Part shown: positions 47,102 through 57,802 of the stretch, one piece after another
Layout of the letters: each line of letters begins with the position of its first letter
Position numbering within the stretch: the first letter of the stretch is position 1
Assembly: GCF_000621565.1 (NCBI RefSeq)
Contig: NZ_KK211307.1
Coordinates: forward strand, 192,743-256,742
DNA: 64,000 nucleotides
Source: Butyrivibrio sp. LB2008
Lineage (GTDB): Bacteria > Bacillota > Clostridia > Lachnospirales > Lachnospiraceae
Direction of reading: 5' to 3'
Translations under genes and position numbers: made by a program
Notes under the pieces: generated by a model
Told to the model about the DNA's origin: nothing
Databases searched by the model: none
What the model saw: the letters and a program-made list of their open reading frames with translations, nothing else

Positions 47102-47167
47102 GCATATAATTGGTTAAAAAACAGGGTGTATATTTATCCTGAAATGATCAAAGGAGCAGTAAGTAAA

Positions 47168-47671
47168 ATGCAGAAAAAAGTATTTCAGCTCCTCGTTGAC
47201 AATAATCCCGGTGTTCTTTCAAGAATCTCGGGTTTGTTTTCAAGAAGAGGATATAATATCGAGAGTATCACGGCAGGAGTAACGGCAGATCCAAGATATA
47301 CAAGAATCACGATCGTGGCTGCGGGAGATGACGTAATACTCGATCAGATTGAGAAACAGGTTGCTAAACTGGTGGATGTAAGAGATATTCATGAACTTAC
47401 TCCTTCAGAAAGTGTTTACAGAGAACTTGCAATGGTCAAGGTTAAGGCAGCTGCAGAGCAGAGACAGAGCATTCTTGCAACAGCCAATGTGTTCAGAGGA
47501 AATATCGTAGATGTCAGTATTGATTCGGTTATTGTTGAGATCACCGGTAATCAGTCCAAGATTGATGCTTTCCTTAAGCTTCTTGAGGGCTATGAGATAC
47601 TTGAACTTGCCAGAACCGGAATTGCGGGACTCGGAAGAGGAACAGACAAGGTCATCTACTTGGATGACTGA
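47168..47671 (+). CDS. ilvH: Acetolactate synthase small (regulatory) subunit, second copy
   Basis: A 167-residue ACT-domain protein (VFQLLVDNNPGVLSRISGLF; RGYNIESITAGVTAD), clearly related to the copy at 46517 but diverged. The symbol is used only to tell it from the first copy. The start is ATG 47168 with AAAGGAG; a longer frame from 47126 lacks a site and homology. It has its own promoter, so the two regulatory subunits may be made under different conditions. Confidence 0.88.
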   Translation: MQKKVFQLLVDNNPGVLSRISGLFSRRGYNIESITAGVTADPRYTRITIVAAGDDVILDQIEKQVAKLVDVRDIHELTPSESVYRELAMVKVKAAAEQRQSILATANVFRGNIVDVSIDSVIVEITGNQSKIDAFLKLLEGYEILELARTGIAGLGRGTDKVIYLDD

Positions 47672-47737
47672 GCTTTTTGAATTGATAATATATGATTTTG
47701 ATCATTCAAAATATATATAAACTTTTAGGATTTTTAA

Positions 47738-48790
<1,053 letters not shown>

Positions 48791-48837
48791 TCCTTTAGCA
48801 TACAATTGAAATTGTTTCAAAATAGGGATAATATAGA

Positions 48838-48875
48838 AAGAGTGTCGTTTGTTTAAATGGCGACACTCTTTTTTC
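48838..48875 (+). terminator. Terminator after ilvC
   Basis: AAGAGTGTCG (48838-48847) pairs with CGACACTCTT (48861-48870), followed by TTTTCTTT. Confidence 0.9.
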
Positions 48876-48915
48876 TTTAGTTTTTTTACAATTTGATGTT
48901 ATAGAGGAGATTATT

Positions 48916-51393
48916 TTGGATATTAGTTTGGATAAAACAAGTACAAAGAAAAGTCTTGTGGAAAAGAGCTGGTATGTGCCTGTTATCATGTTTTTGAGCG
49001 CATATCTTATGTATGTTCTGGCTCTTTTGCCTATTTTTATTAAGAGAGGATTGCCATTTTTCTATTACGGCGATTATAACGTACAGCAGGTGCCGTTTTA
49101 TATGCTCGCTCACAGAGCGGTGAGAAGCGGTGAGTTTTTCTGGAACTGGAATGCCGATCTTGGCGGAACTATGTTTGGAGATTTTGCTTTTTATCTCTGG
49201 GGAAGCCCGTTCTTTTGGCTGACTGTTCCTTTTCCTGAGAGTGCGATTCCTTATATGATGCCTTTTTTAATGGCACTTAAATATGCTGTTTCTGCGACTT
49301 GCGCATATGTATATATCAGAAAGTATGTACATAAGTACACATATGCAATGATCGGCGGATATCTTTATGCATTTTCTGGATTCAACGCTTGTAATATTGT
49401 ATTTAACCACTTTACCGATGCTGTGGCATTTTTCCCGCTGTTCATGCTGCTCTTTGACAAGCTTATGAATGCGCCGGTGAAGGTAGACGGTAAATTCAAG
49501 TTTTCCGGAAAGCCATTTATTGCATTTGCGTTGATTACGGCATTTATGTCTGTCATAAACTATTACTTTTTCTTTGGTCAGGTTATCTTTTTGATCATAT
49601 ACTTTGTCATCAGATATGTCGATCTCGAGGATAAAGAACTTGTGGCAGTCAGATTTGGCAGAGCACTGGCAGGTGGACTTGTCGGAGTCCTTTTTGCGGG
49701 CTTCTTCCTGATGCAGGCATTTGTTGGAGTACAGGGAAATACCAGACTTAATAATTATATAAACGGCTATGATATGCTCGTTTATCCGAGTGAGAAGCTT
49801 ATTTTCGATATTGTAAAGAGCCTTTCTATGCTTCCTGATATTATCGGAAAGGGAACTCTTTTTTATACCGGAACGGTTAAGAATGCTTCACTTGCGGCTT
49901 ACCTTCCTTTGTTCGGTATATCCGGCGTTGTTGCATTCTATCTGCAGAACAGAAAGAAAAAGAGCTGGCAGAAGACACTTATTACCGTATGTGCGGTTAT
50001 GGCATTTATTCCTGTTTTAAATGCTGCATTTTCGCTGTTCAACAGTGCTTATTATGCAAGATGGTTCTATATGCCCATCCTTATAATGTGTCTTATGACT
50101 GCAATGGCTGCGGAGCGCGGGAAGTCGATTCACATGAAGAAGGGCGCGGTTACTGCGGTTATCATGTTCCTGTTCTTTGTTGCGGTATATCTTTTGCCCT
50201 CAAAGAATGATAAGGGCGATATTGTATTCATGAACATGACTGAGAATGTACAGATTTTCTTAAGAGACCTTATGGGATCTGCAATCCTGTCATTCATGCT
50301 TTTGGTTACTGTATTTGCTATCCCTAAGAAGTTTAAGTTTGAGAAGAGTTTTGAGGAGAAGAAGGTTAAGTCAAATATCAGCTACAGAGACAGAATTGTT
50401 CTCGGAATTGTTATCGCAAGCTGTATTGTATCTACCTTTATTCCTGTTTACAACGGAAGCTCTATCATTAGTGATAAAGGAAAACAGAAGTGGCAGGATC
50501 AGATGCTGTTTACTAAAGTTAATGTAGATCAGACAAGTTTCTGCAGAGGCGAAGTTGACAGTACGTCTACCAATTATGATATGGCTTGGGGAATCCCTTC
50601 GGTTCACTGCTTCTTAAGTACGGTTCCTTCTGAGATCTTTGATTTCCTTGAGGGTACTGCAGGTATAACAAGAACGGTTGAGACCAATCTTCCAATTAAT
50701 AGAGCCGGTATCCGTGCGATATTGTCTTCAAGATATTACATGGAGAATGCAATAATCAGCAGAAACAGAGTATTTAACGACGGTGACGGAACAGAAGGAT
50801 ATTCATTCCGTGACAATCAGAACGGATTCGATATTTTTGAGAATGCAAATTACATTCCTATGGGATTTGCATATGATTACTATATAACTGAAGATGAGTG
50901 GAAAGATCTTGAAGCTTCCGACTATGACTACGAGCTTGCGAGAGTAGTGATCATTTCAACGGAAGATGCAGTTAAATACGGCGATAAGCTTGATATGGAA
51001 GAGATAAAGGCTGAGGAGCTTTCATCCGGTAGTCTTACATACAGCGGATTTAAGGGAGAGTGTGCGAAGAGAAAGAAGAGCGCATGCACTTCATTTGTTA
51101 CAGATACATATGGATTTAGTGCAAAGACAACCAATCTTGACGGCGGAAAGCTTGTATTCTTCTCGGTTCCCGCTACGGAAGGCTTTAGTTGTACGGTAGA
51201 CGGTGAGCCTACAGAGATTGTTAAAGCTGATTACGGCCTTATGGCAATCCCTGTATCTGCAGGTGTTCACGATATCAGAGTTACATATGAGCCTGAAGGA
51301 TTAAAGGCCGGACTTGCTATGTCTATTGTTGGAGCACTTATATTGGTTATTTATTCGATGTATACATTAAAAATAATCAAGAAAAACGATTAA
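48916..51393 (+). CDS. YfhO-family membrane protein
   Basis: An 825-residue protein with about twelve to fourteen hydrophobic segments and large external loops. The N-terminal part (FFYYGDYNVQQVPFY, FFWNWNADLGGTMFGD) is typical of YfhO, whose members are GT-C-like and implicated in glycosylation of lipoteichoic acid or other surface polymers. A soluble region (~500-790) precedes the last helix. No ATG is in place; TTG 48916 with AGAGGAG 5-11 bases upstream is the likely start. Substrate is unknown. Confidence 0.85.
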   Translation: MDISLDKTSTKKSLVEKSWYVPVIMFLSAYLMYVLALLPIFIKRGLPFFYYGDYNVQQVPFYMLAHRAVRSGEFFWNWNADLGGTMFGDFAFYLWGSPFFWLTVPFPESAIPYMMPFLMALKYAVSATCAYVYIRKYVHKYTYAMIGGYLYAFSGFNACNIVFNHFTDAVAFFPLFMLLFDKLMNAPVKVDGKFKFSGKPFIAFALITAFMSVINYYFFFGQVIFLIIYFVIRYVDLEDKELVAVRFGRALAGGLVGVLFAGFFLMQAFVGVQGNTRLNNYINGYDMLVYPSEKLIFDIVKSLSMLPDIIGKGTLFYTGTVKNASLAAYLPLFGISGVVAFYLQNRKKKSWQKTLITVCAVMAFIPVLNAAFSLFNSAYYARWFYMPILIMCLMTAMAAERGKSIHMKKGAVTAVIMFLFFVAVYLLPSKNDKGDIVFMNMTENVQIFLRDLMGSAILSFMLLVTVFAIPKKFKFEKSFEEKKVKSNISYRDRIVLGIVIASCIVSTFIPVYNGSSIISDKGKQKWQDQMLFTKVNVDQTSFCRGEVDSTSTNYDMAWGIPSVHCFLSTVPSEIFDFLEGTAGITRTVETNLPINRAGIRAILSSRYYMENAIISRNRVFNDGDGTEGYSFRDNQNGFDIFENANYIPMGFAYDYYITEDEWKDLEASDYDYELARVVIISTEDAVKYGDKLDMEEIKAEELSSGSLTYSGFKGECAKRKKSACTSFVTDTYGFSAKTTNLDGGKLVFFSVPATEGFSCTVDGEPTEIVKADYGLMAIPVSAGVHDIRVTYEPEGLKAGLAMSIVGALILVIYSMYTLKIIKKND

Positions 51394-51483
51394 AATTGTC
51401 ATGTTCTTTATGGCGAGGTGTTGTGTTATATTTAGTAGTATATTTTTGATTATAATTAATAGATGATTGAAGGAGATTACAAA

Positions 51484-52755
51484 ATGAGCGGAATGACTAT
51501 GAGCCAGAAGATATTGGCAGCCCATGCAGGACTTCCCGAAGTGAAGGCAGGACAGCTTATCGAGGCTAATCTGGATCTTGTTCTCGGAAATGATATTACA
51601 AGTCCGGTTGCAATTAACGAGATGTCAAAATTTACAAAGGACGGTGTATTCGATAAAGACAAGATTGCTCTTGTTCCCGATCACTTTACTCCGAATAAAG
51701 ATATTAAATCTGCAGAAAACTGCAAGTGCGTAAGAGAGTTTGCAAGAAAGAACAATATCACAAACTACTTTGAAGTAGGACAGATGGGAATCGAGCATGC
51801 ACTTCTTCCCGAGCAGGGACTTACTGTTCCGGGAGACCTTATCATCGGTGCAGATTCACATACATGTACTTACGGAGCTCTCGGAGCTTTCTCAACAGGT
51901 ATCGGTTCAACCGATATGGCTGCGGGAATGGCTACAGGTAAGGCTTGGTTCAAGGTTCCGAGCGCCATCAAGTTCAATATTATCGGAAAGCCTTCAAAGT
52001 GGGTTAGCGGTAAGGATGTTATCCTTCATATCATCGGTATGATCGGTGTTGACGGAGCTCTTTATAAGTCAATGGAATTTGTCGGCGAAGGTATCAAGAA
52101 TCTTACAATGGATGACAGACTTACAATTGCAAATATGGCTATTGAAGCAGGCGGAAAGAACGGTATTTTCCCTGTTGATGATATTGCAAAAGAGTATCTC
52201 AAGGAACATGCTCCGAATAAGGAGTATACTGTTTATGAAGCAGATCCCGATGCTGAATATGATGAGGAATATACAATCGACTTAAGTACACTTAAGCCTA
52301 CCGTTGCTTTCCCTCATCTTCCCGAGAATACACATACATTTGATGAGATCGAAGAAACTAAGATCGATCAGGTTGTTATCGGTTCATGCACAAACGGAAG
52401 AATTGACGACCTTAGAACTGCTGCAGAGATCATAAAGGGAAGAAAGGTTGCACCCGGCATCAGATGTATCATTATCCCTGCAACTCAGAAGATCTTTCTT
52501 AAGGCTATGGAAGAAGGACTTATCAAGAGCTTTGTTGAAGCAGGTGCTATCGTTTCAACACCTACCTGCGGACCTTGCCTTGGCGGATATATGGGCGTTC
52601 TTGCTTCCAAAGAGAGATGCGTTTCTACAACAAACAGAAACTTCGTAGGCAGGATGGGGGCGATAGATTCCGAGATTTATCTTGCTTCACCGGCTGTAGC
52701 CGCTGCAAGTGCAATTACAGGAAAAATTTCACAACCCGCTGAACTTGGATTATAA
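51484..52755 (+). CDS. leuC: 3-isopropylmalate dehydratase large subunit
   Basis: A 423-residue protein of the short (LeuC2/HacA-like) aconitase group. [29 protein letters not shown] and [10 protein letters not shown] carry the three cysteines for the 4Fe-4S cluster. With LeuD it isomerises 2- to 3-isopropylmalate in leucine synthesis. The start is ATG 51484 with GAAGGAG; a slightly earlier ATG at 51463 lacks a site. leuA and leuB are not in the window. Confidence 0.93.
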   Translation: MSGMTMSQKILAAHAGLPEVKAGQLIEANLDLVLGNDITSPVAINEMSKFTKDGVFDKDKIALVPDHFTPNKDIKSAENCKCVREFARKNNITNYFEVGQMGIEHALLPEQGLTVPGDLIIGADSHTCTYGALGAFSTGIGSTDMAAGMATGKAWFKVPSAIKFNIIGKPSKWVSGKDVILHIIGMIGVDGALYKSMEFVGEGIKNLTMDDRLTIANMAIEAGGKNGIFPVDDIAKEYLKEHAPNKEYTVYEADPDAEYDEEYTIDLSTLKPTVAFPHLPENTHTFDEIEETKIDQVVIGSCTNGRIDDLRTAAEIIKGRKVAPGIRCIIIPATQKIFLKAMEEGLIKSFVEAGAIVSTPTCGPCLGGYMGVLASKERCVSTTNRNFVGRMGAIDSEIYLASPAVAAASAITGKISQPAELGL

Positions 52756-52767
52756 GGAGAATAGAAA

Positions 52768-53265
52768 ATGAAGGCTGCAAAAGGTACAGTTTTTAAATAT
52801 GGTGATAATGTAGATACAGACGTAATCATACCCGCTCGTTATCTTAACAGTACTACAGGTGATGAACTTGCCAAGCACTGTATGGAAGATATAGATAAAG
52901 ATTTTACAAAGAATGTAAAATCAGGAGATATTATCGTTGCCGAAAAGAATTTTGGCTGCGGATCTTCAAGAGAACATGCGCCTCTTTCAATTAAATGCGC
53001 AGGCGTAAGCTGTGTAATAGCTAAGAGTTTTGCGAGAATCTTTTACAGAAACAGTATTAACATCGGACTACCCATTATTGAGTGCGAGGAAGCCGCAGAT
53101 GCTATTAAAAACGGAGATATTGTAAGTGTGGACTTTGATTCCGGTATCATCACAGATGAGACAACAGGTGAGAAGTTCCGCGGACAGGCTTTCCCGGAAT
53201 TTATGCAAAAGATTATTGACTCAGAGGGGCTTATTAATTATATAAACTCATCGGAGGGAAAGTAA
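52768..53265 (+). CDS. leuD: 3-isopropylmalate dehydratase small subunit
   Basis: A 165-residue swivel domain of the short LeuD type: [14 protein letters not shown] near the N-terminus and [15 protein letters not shown] in the middle. It follows leuC by 12 bases and forms the heterodimer with it. Its stop abuts the start codon of the next gene. Confidence 0.93.
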   Translation: MKAAKGTVFKYGDNVDTDVIIPARYLNSTTGDELAKHCMEDIDKDFTKNVKSGDIIVAEKNFGCGSSREHAPLSIKCAGVSCVIAKSFARIFYRNSINIGLPIIECEEAADAIKNGDIVSVDFDSGIITDETTGEKFRGQAFPEFMQKIIDSEGLINYINSSEGK

Positions 53266-54252
53266 ATGAACAGATTATTCTGCGTGATTCCTTGCTACAA
53301 CGAACAGGAAGTATTGCCGGAGACGTCCAAAAGACTTAAGGAGAAGGTCAACAGCCTTATAGAGAGGAAAATGATTTCTTCCGACAGCAGGATCCTTTTG
53401 GTAAACGACGGTTCAAAGGATGATACATGGAATATAATAAAAAAATTACATGAGGATGACGAAGTATTTCAGGGAATAAATCTTTCCAGGAATATGGGAC
53501 ATCAGAATGCGCTTTTGGCAGGTCTTATGACTGCCAAGGATCTTTGTGATATGGCAATTTCGTTGGATGCCGATCTTCAGGATGACATCAATGCGATAGA
53601 TGCCATGATCGAAAAGTTCAATAATGAAGGAAGCGAAGTGGTTTACGGAGTAAGATCAAAGAGAACCACAGATACTTTTTTCAAGAGATTTACCGCAGAG
53701 TCATATTACAAACTAATTGATGCTATGGGAGCGAAGACAGTCTATAATCATGCGGATTACAGACTTCTTAGCAGAAGAGCGCTTCAGGCTCTCTCTGAGT
53801 TTGGAGAGGTCAATCTCTTTCTCAGGGGAATCGTTCCCATGCTCGGATTTAAGTCTGATATTGTTTATTATGAGAGAGCTGAGAGATTCGCAGGAGAGAG
53901 TAAATATCCTCTCAAGAAGATGCTCAGTTTTGCGATTGAGGGAATCACAAGTCTTAGTACAAAACCTATAAAGATGATAACAGGACTTGGTTTCTTTATT
54001 TTCTTTGTAAGTATTGCGGTGTTTGTATATTCGCTTGTCAGATATTTTACAGGTCAGACTATTCCGGGATGGACAACTACAGTTTTGTCTGTTTGGGCAA
54101 TAGGCGGACTTATCATGATTTCTCTCGGAGTTATAGGAGAGTATATCGGTAAGATTTATCTTGAGACCAAGAATCGTCCGAGATTTATTATTGAGTCTTA
54201 CATAGGCGACAAAGAGGATGAGGAAGTCGCTGACTGCGTATATAAGCGCTGA
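53266..54252 (+). CDS. Glycosyltransferase family 2 (GtrB/DPM1-like)
   Basis: A 328-residue protein. The GT-A domain has VIPCYNEQEVLPET, LLVNDGSKDDTW and SLDADLQDD (the metal-binding DXD-like motif), and two C-terminal transmembrane helices lie at ~235-300. This layout matches bactoprenol glucosyl- or mannosyltransferases, which charge a lipid carrier for surface glycosylation. It starts the base after the leuD stop, so it is co-translated with leucine genes without evident metabolic link. It may supply the YfhO-like protein nearby; that is inference. Confidence 0.9.
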   Translation: MNRLFCVIPCYNEQEVLPETSKRLKEKVNSLIERKMISSDSRILLVNDGSKDDTWNIIKKLHEDDEVFQGINLSRNMGHQNALLAGLMTAKDLCDMAISLDADLQDDINAIDAMIEKFNNEGSEVVYGVRSKRTTDTFFKRFTAESYYKLIDAMGAKTVYNHADYRLLSRRALQALSEFGEVNLFLRGIVPMLGFKSDIVYYERAERFAGESKYPLKKMLSFAIEGITSLSTKPIKMITGLGFFIFFVSIAVFVYSLVRYFTGQTIPGWTTTVLSVWAIGGLIMISLGVIGEYIGKIYLETKNRPRFIIESYIGDKEDEEVADCVYKR

Positions 54253-54299
54253 TTTTTCAGCTTATATTACTTGATCTTTTTATGAAACGGAGACGGAAA

Positions 54300-55121
54300 A
54301 TGGCTAACGGACACGGTAAGAAGCCGGAGGACTTTAAGAAGCAGATGGAGGATAACTTTAAAGTTGCTCCCGGTGAACATACACATGTAAAAAAAGTTAT
54401 CGGAATAGTAAGTGGTAAAGGCGGCGTAGGAAAGAGCCTTGTGACAGGCTTATCTGCCGTATATATGGCTAAAGAGGGATATAAGACGGCAATTCTTGAT
54501 GCTGATATTACAGGACCTTCGATTCCTAAGATGTTTGGGATAGGACAGGCCAAGAATGCTGATGAGACAGGGCTTTTGCCTGCCGAGTCGGAAAAGGGAA
54601 CAAAGGTAATGTCTCTTAACATGCTCATGGATAATGAGACAGATCCCGTTATCTGGAGAGGACCTGTTATTGCAGGTATCGTTAAGCAGTTTTGGTCAGA
54701 TGTAAATTGGGGCGATGTTGACTTTATGTTTGTTGATATGCCTCCCGGAACAGGAGATGTTCCGCTTACGGTTTTCCAGTCTCTTCCCGTGGACGGTATT
54801 ATCGTTGTCGCTACTCCTCAGGAACTTGTCGGCATGATCGTTGAAAAAGCGGTTAATATGGCTGAGATGATGAAAATCCCGGTACTTGGTATCGTGGAGA
54901 ATATGAGCTATATGAATTGTCCTCATTGCGGCAAGCCGATCAATATATTCGGAGAGAGCAAGATTGAGAGCTATGCGGCATCAAAGGGAATAAATATACT
55001 TGGAAGAATTCCTTTGGATCCCGCTATTTCGGCGCTTTGTGATAAAGGAAAAATAGAAGATATAAATGATGATTATCTGGACAGCCTTAAGTACATTCTG
55101 AAAGAAATGAATGAACAGTAA
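54300..55121 (+). CDS. Mrp/NBP35-family Fe-S carrier ATPase
   Basis: A 273-residue P-loop ATPase. The deviant Walker A is SGKGGVGKS, Walker B lies in FVDMPPGTGD, and the C-terminal MNCPHCGK pair of cysteines binds a bridging 4Fe-4S cluster. It delivers Fe-S clusters to apo-proteins, for example LeuC upstream. The start is ATG 54300 with ACGGAGACGG; a slightly earlier ATG at 54282 is less well placed. Confidence 0.92.
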   Translation: MANGHGKKPEDFKKQMEDNFKVAPGEHTHVKKVIGIVSGKGGVGKSLVTGLSAVYMAKEGYKTAILDADITGPSIPKMFGIGQAKNADETGLLPAESEKGTKVMSLNMLMDNETDPVIWRGPVIAGIVKQFWSDVNWGDVDFMFVDMPPGTGDVPLTVFQSLPVDGIIVVATPQELVGMIVEKAVNMAEMMKIPVLGIVENMSYMNCPHCGKPINIFGESKIESYAASKGINILGRIPLDPAISALCDKGKIEDINDDYLDSLKYILKEMNEQ

Positions 55122-55146
55122 TGCCGGATAATTTGGGGGCATAACT

Positions 55147-56541
55147 ATGAAAATGAAACCTGAGAAAAACCAGGTAACCTGGGCTATAACGATTTTCTTT
55201 TTAAGCATTGCGATAATGCTTGCTTATTATGTGATATTTAATGGAATTTCCGTGGTAAATACTTTTTCAAAAGTGATCGATTCTTTATCCGGAATAGTAA
55301 TAGGTGTTATTATCGCTTTTATTCTCATCCCGCTTACGGATGGTATTGAAAGAAAAATCGTTTATCCTATTTATCGAAAGAGGGGCTATGACATCTCACG
55401 TTCGTCAGGTGCGAATGTGAAGAAAAGAAAACAGGCAAGAAAAATATCTGTAATGATCACGATGATCATATTCCTGATGGTCATCTACAGTTTGTTCAGG
55501 ATCATTATTCCTGAACTTATCGAAAGTATAAGACAGATCGTCAGGAAGTTTCCTGAGTATAAAGATCAGATCGACACTCAGTCACAGATACTTTTTGAAT
55601 CCAATTCACTTGAAGTTCAGAATTTTATCAATTCACAGCTTGATCGTTCTTATGTTTCACTCAGTGAATTCCTTCAGGAAAAACTTATGCCATTGGTGCC
55701 AAGCATGGATTCGTTCTTCAAGATGGCATCACAGGGTGTGTTCTCTATAATCAAGGTCATTTTTGATCTTGTTGTAGGACTTATCGTTGCTATATATGTT
55801 CTTAATTCAAAAGAAGTTTTTTCTACAAAGGGTAAGAAACTTGCTTATGCTTTGTTTAAAGAAGAATTTGCCAATGAGATCGTAGGCGGATTCAGATTTA
55901 TCGGAGATATTTTTGAAGGCTTTGTCGGCGGCAAGCTGGTGGATTCCGTGATAATAGGAATAATATGCTATGTTGGATGTATCATTTTGAAACTCGATTA
56001 TCCTTTGCTTATTTCCGTTATTGTCGGTGTTACCAATATTATTCCGTTCTTTGGTCCGTATATCGGTGGCGCAATTGGAGCGCTTCTTCTTGTGATTACA
56101 CCTGTACAGGCACTTATATTCCTTGCGTTTATAATTGTTTTGCAGCAGTTTGACGGAAATATCCTTGGACCTACGATCCTTGGAAGTTCAACGGGATTAT
56201 CGAGTTTCTGGGTTCTCTTTTCAATCACGTTCTTTGGCGGATTGTGGGGAATAGTCGGATGGCTTGTCGGAGTTCCTATTTTTGCCGTTATTTATGCTTT
56301 TGTTTCAAGAATCACGAACATACTTCTGTCTAAGAAGGGGCTTAGCACCGAGACGGAAGATTATGACGATCTTGCATATATAGAGAACAAAGAATACAAG
56401 ACACTTACCGATGAACATAACGATAAGTATAATGCACACAAGGAAGTCGGTATGATGACTAAGCTCTATCACACAAGTCGTGACAGGGTGATAAAGCTTG
56501 CAGGTAAGTTTAAAAAGAAAGACAATTCTAACGATAAGTAA
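55147..56541 (+). CDS. AI-2E family transporter (TqsA/YdiK/PerM-like)
   Basis: A 464-residue membrane protein with about eight hydrophobic segments: two at the N-terminus, a charged loop, two more, an amphipathic stretch (~140-195) and a C-terminal group with the family signature NIIPFFGPYIGG. Family members export small molecules or act as Na+/H+ antiporters; only some move autoinducer-2, so the name is not a function. A hydrophilic tail of ~75 residues ends it. It follows the Mrp gene by 25 bases. Confidence 0.88.
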   Translation: MKMKPEKNQVTWAITIFFLSIAIMLAYYVIFNGISVVNTFSKVIDSLSGIVIGVIIAFILIPLTDGIERKIVYPIYRKRGYDISRSSGANVKKRKQARKISVMITMIIFLMVIYSLFRIIIPELIESIRQIVRKFPEYKDQIDTQSQILFESNSLEVQNFINSQLDRSYVSLSEFLQEKLMPLVPSMDSFFKMASQGVFSIIKVIFDLVVGLIVAIYVLNSKEVFSTKGKKLAYALFKEEFANEIVGGFRFIGDIFEGFVGGKLVDSVIIGIICYVGCIILKLDYPLLISVIVGVTNIIPFFGPYIGGAIGALLLVITPVQALIFLAFIIVLQQFDGNILGPTILGSSTGLSSFWVLFSITFFGGLWGIVGWLVGVPIFAVIYAFVSRITNILLSKKGLSTETEDYDDLAYIENKEYKTLTDEHNDKYNAHKEVGMMTKLYHTSRDRVIKLAGKFKKKDNSNDK

Positions 56542-56558
56542 TTATTCCAATTCATTAC

Positions 56559-56586
56559 TTGACGTTCAAAAATAATGGACTATAAT
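56559..56586 (+). promoter_or_regulatory. Promoter of ilvE
   Basis: TTGACG (56559-56564), a 16-base spacer and TATAAT (56581-56586). Confidence 0.8.
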
Positions 56587-56640
56587 TTAACTATTAGCGC
56601 TTTGCCGCATTAAAGTTTGGAAAGGGGATGCAGTAGTATT

Positions 56641-57672
56641 ATGAGTAAAAAAGATTTAGATTGGGCCAATATAGGCTTTAGCTACATGGTTGCTGACAAG
56701 AGATATGTTTCTAACTATAAAGACGGAAAATGGGATGATGGTGTCATTACAGGCGACAATATGATCATGCTCAGTGAGGATGCAGGTGTTCTTCATTATG
56801 CACAGGAGTGTTTCGAAGGACTTAAGGCATATGAGACCGAGGATGGCAAGGTTGTAACTTTCAGACCTGACTTAAATGCCAAGAGAATGGTAGATTCAGC
56901 TACAAGACTTGAAATGCCTGCTTTCCCTGAAGATAGATTTATCAAGGCTGTTGAGGAAGTTGTTAAGGCTAACCTTGACTGGGTTCCTCCTTACGGAAGT
57001 GGTGCAACACTTTATATCAGACCTGTTATGTTCGCTACAGGAAACGTTATCGGTGTTAAACCTGCTGACGAGTATCAGTTCAGAATTTTCGTAACACCGG
57101 TAGGTCCATACTTCAAGGGTGGTGCTAAGCCTATCGTTGTTAAGATAAGTGACTTTGACAGAGCGGCACCGCACGGAACGGGTAATATCAAAGCCGGACT
57201 TAACTATGCAATGAGCTTACATCCTATTGTAAAGGCTCATGAGGAAGGCTTTGCAGAGAATGTATATCTTGATGCAGAGAGCAGAACATATATCGAGGAG
57301 ACAGGCGGAGCTAACATCATCTTCGTTACTAAAGAAGGCGGACTTGTAGTTCCTAAGTCACACACAGATTCAATTCTTCCTTCAATCACAAGAAGATCAA
57401 TTGTTTATGTTGCAAAAGAGATCCTTGGACTTAATGTTGAAGAGAGACCTGTTAAGCTTTCAGAAGTTGAGAACTTTGTTGAGATGGGACTTTGCGGAAC
57501 AGCAGCTGTTATCAGCCCTGTAGGCAAGATCAACGACCACGGCAAGGAAATCTGCTTCGCAAGCGGAATGGACGAGATGGGACCTGTTATGAAGAAGCTC
57601 TATGACACACTTACAGGAATCCAGATGGGACGCGTTGAAGCTCCTGAGGGATGGATTCACACAATCGGCTAA
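56641..57672 (+). CDS. ilvE: Branched-chain amino acid aminotransferase
   Basis: A 343-residue PLP fold-type IV enzyme of the longer (type II) group. LHYAQECFEGLKAY lies at the N-terminus, the Schiff-base lysine in GTGNIKAGLNYA, and EETGGANIIFV follows. It performs the last step of valine, leucine and isoleucine synthesis. The start is ATG 56641 with AAAGGGG about 12 bases before; TTG 56617 is an alternative. It has its own promoter and terminator. Confidence 0.93.
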   Translation: MSKKDLDWANIGFSYMVADKRYVSNYKDGKWDDGVITGDNMIMLSEDAGVLHYAQECFEGLKAYETEDGKVVTFRPDLNAKRMVDSATRLEMPAFPEDRFIKAVEEVVKANLDWVPPYGSGATLYIRPVMFATGNVIGVKPADEYQFRIFVTPVGPYFKGGAKPIVVKISDFDRAAPHGTGNIKAGLNYAMSLHPIVKAHEEGFAENVYLDAESRTYIEETGGANIIFVTKEGGLVVPKSHTDSILPSITRRSIVYVAKEILGLNVEERPVKLSEVENFVEMGLCGTAAVISPVGKINDHGKEICFASGMDEMGPVMKKLYDTLTGIQMGRVEAPEGWIHTIG

Positions 57673-57692
57673 TGTCGAATGGTTGAAAATAC

Positions 57693-57732
57693 GGAACGGA
57701 TGCAGAAATACTTTGCTTCCGTTCCTTTTTTT
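57693..57732 (+). terminator. Terminator after ilvE
   Basis: GGAACGGA (57693-57700) pairs with TCCGTTCC (57718-57725), followed by TTTTTTT. Confidence 0.92.
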
Positions 57733-57802
57733 ATTCCCTTTTTGCGCGATTTAATGGATAGAATGTGATATAATGAATGAGATTATGTAATGGAGAATAC
57801 GT

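Noticed and set aside
46479-47167. T-box leader controlling ilv genes
   Set aside because: I found no AGGGTGG(A/N)ACC-type T-box sequence or specifier hairpin in the gaps of this cluster.
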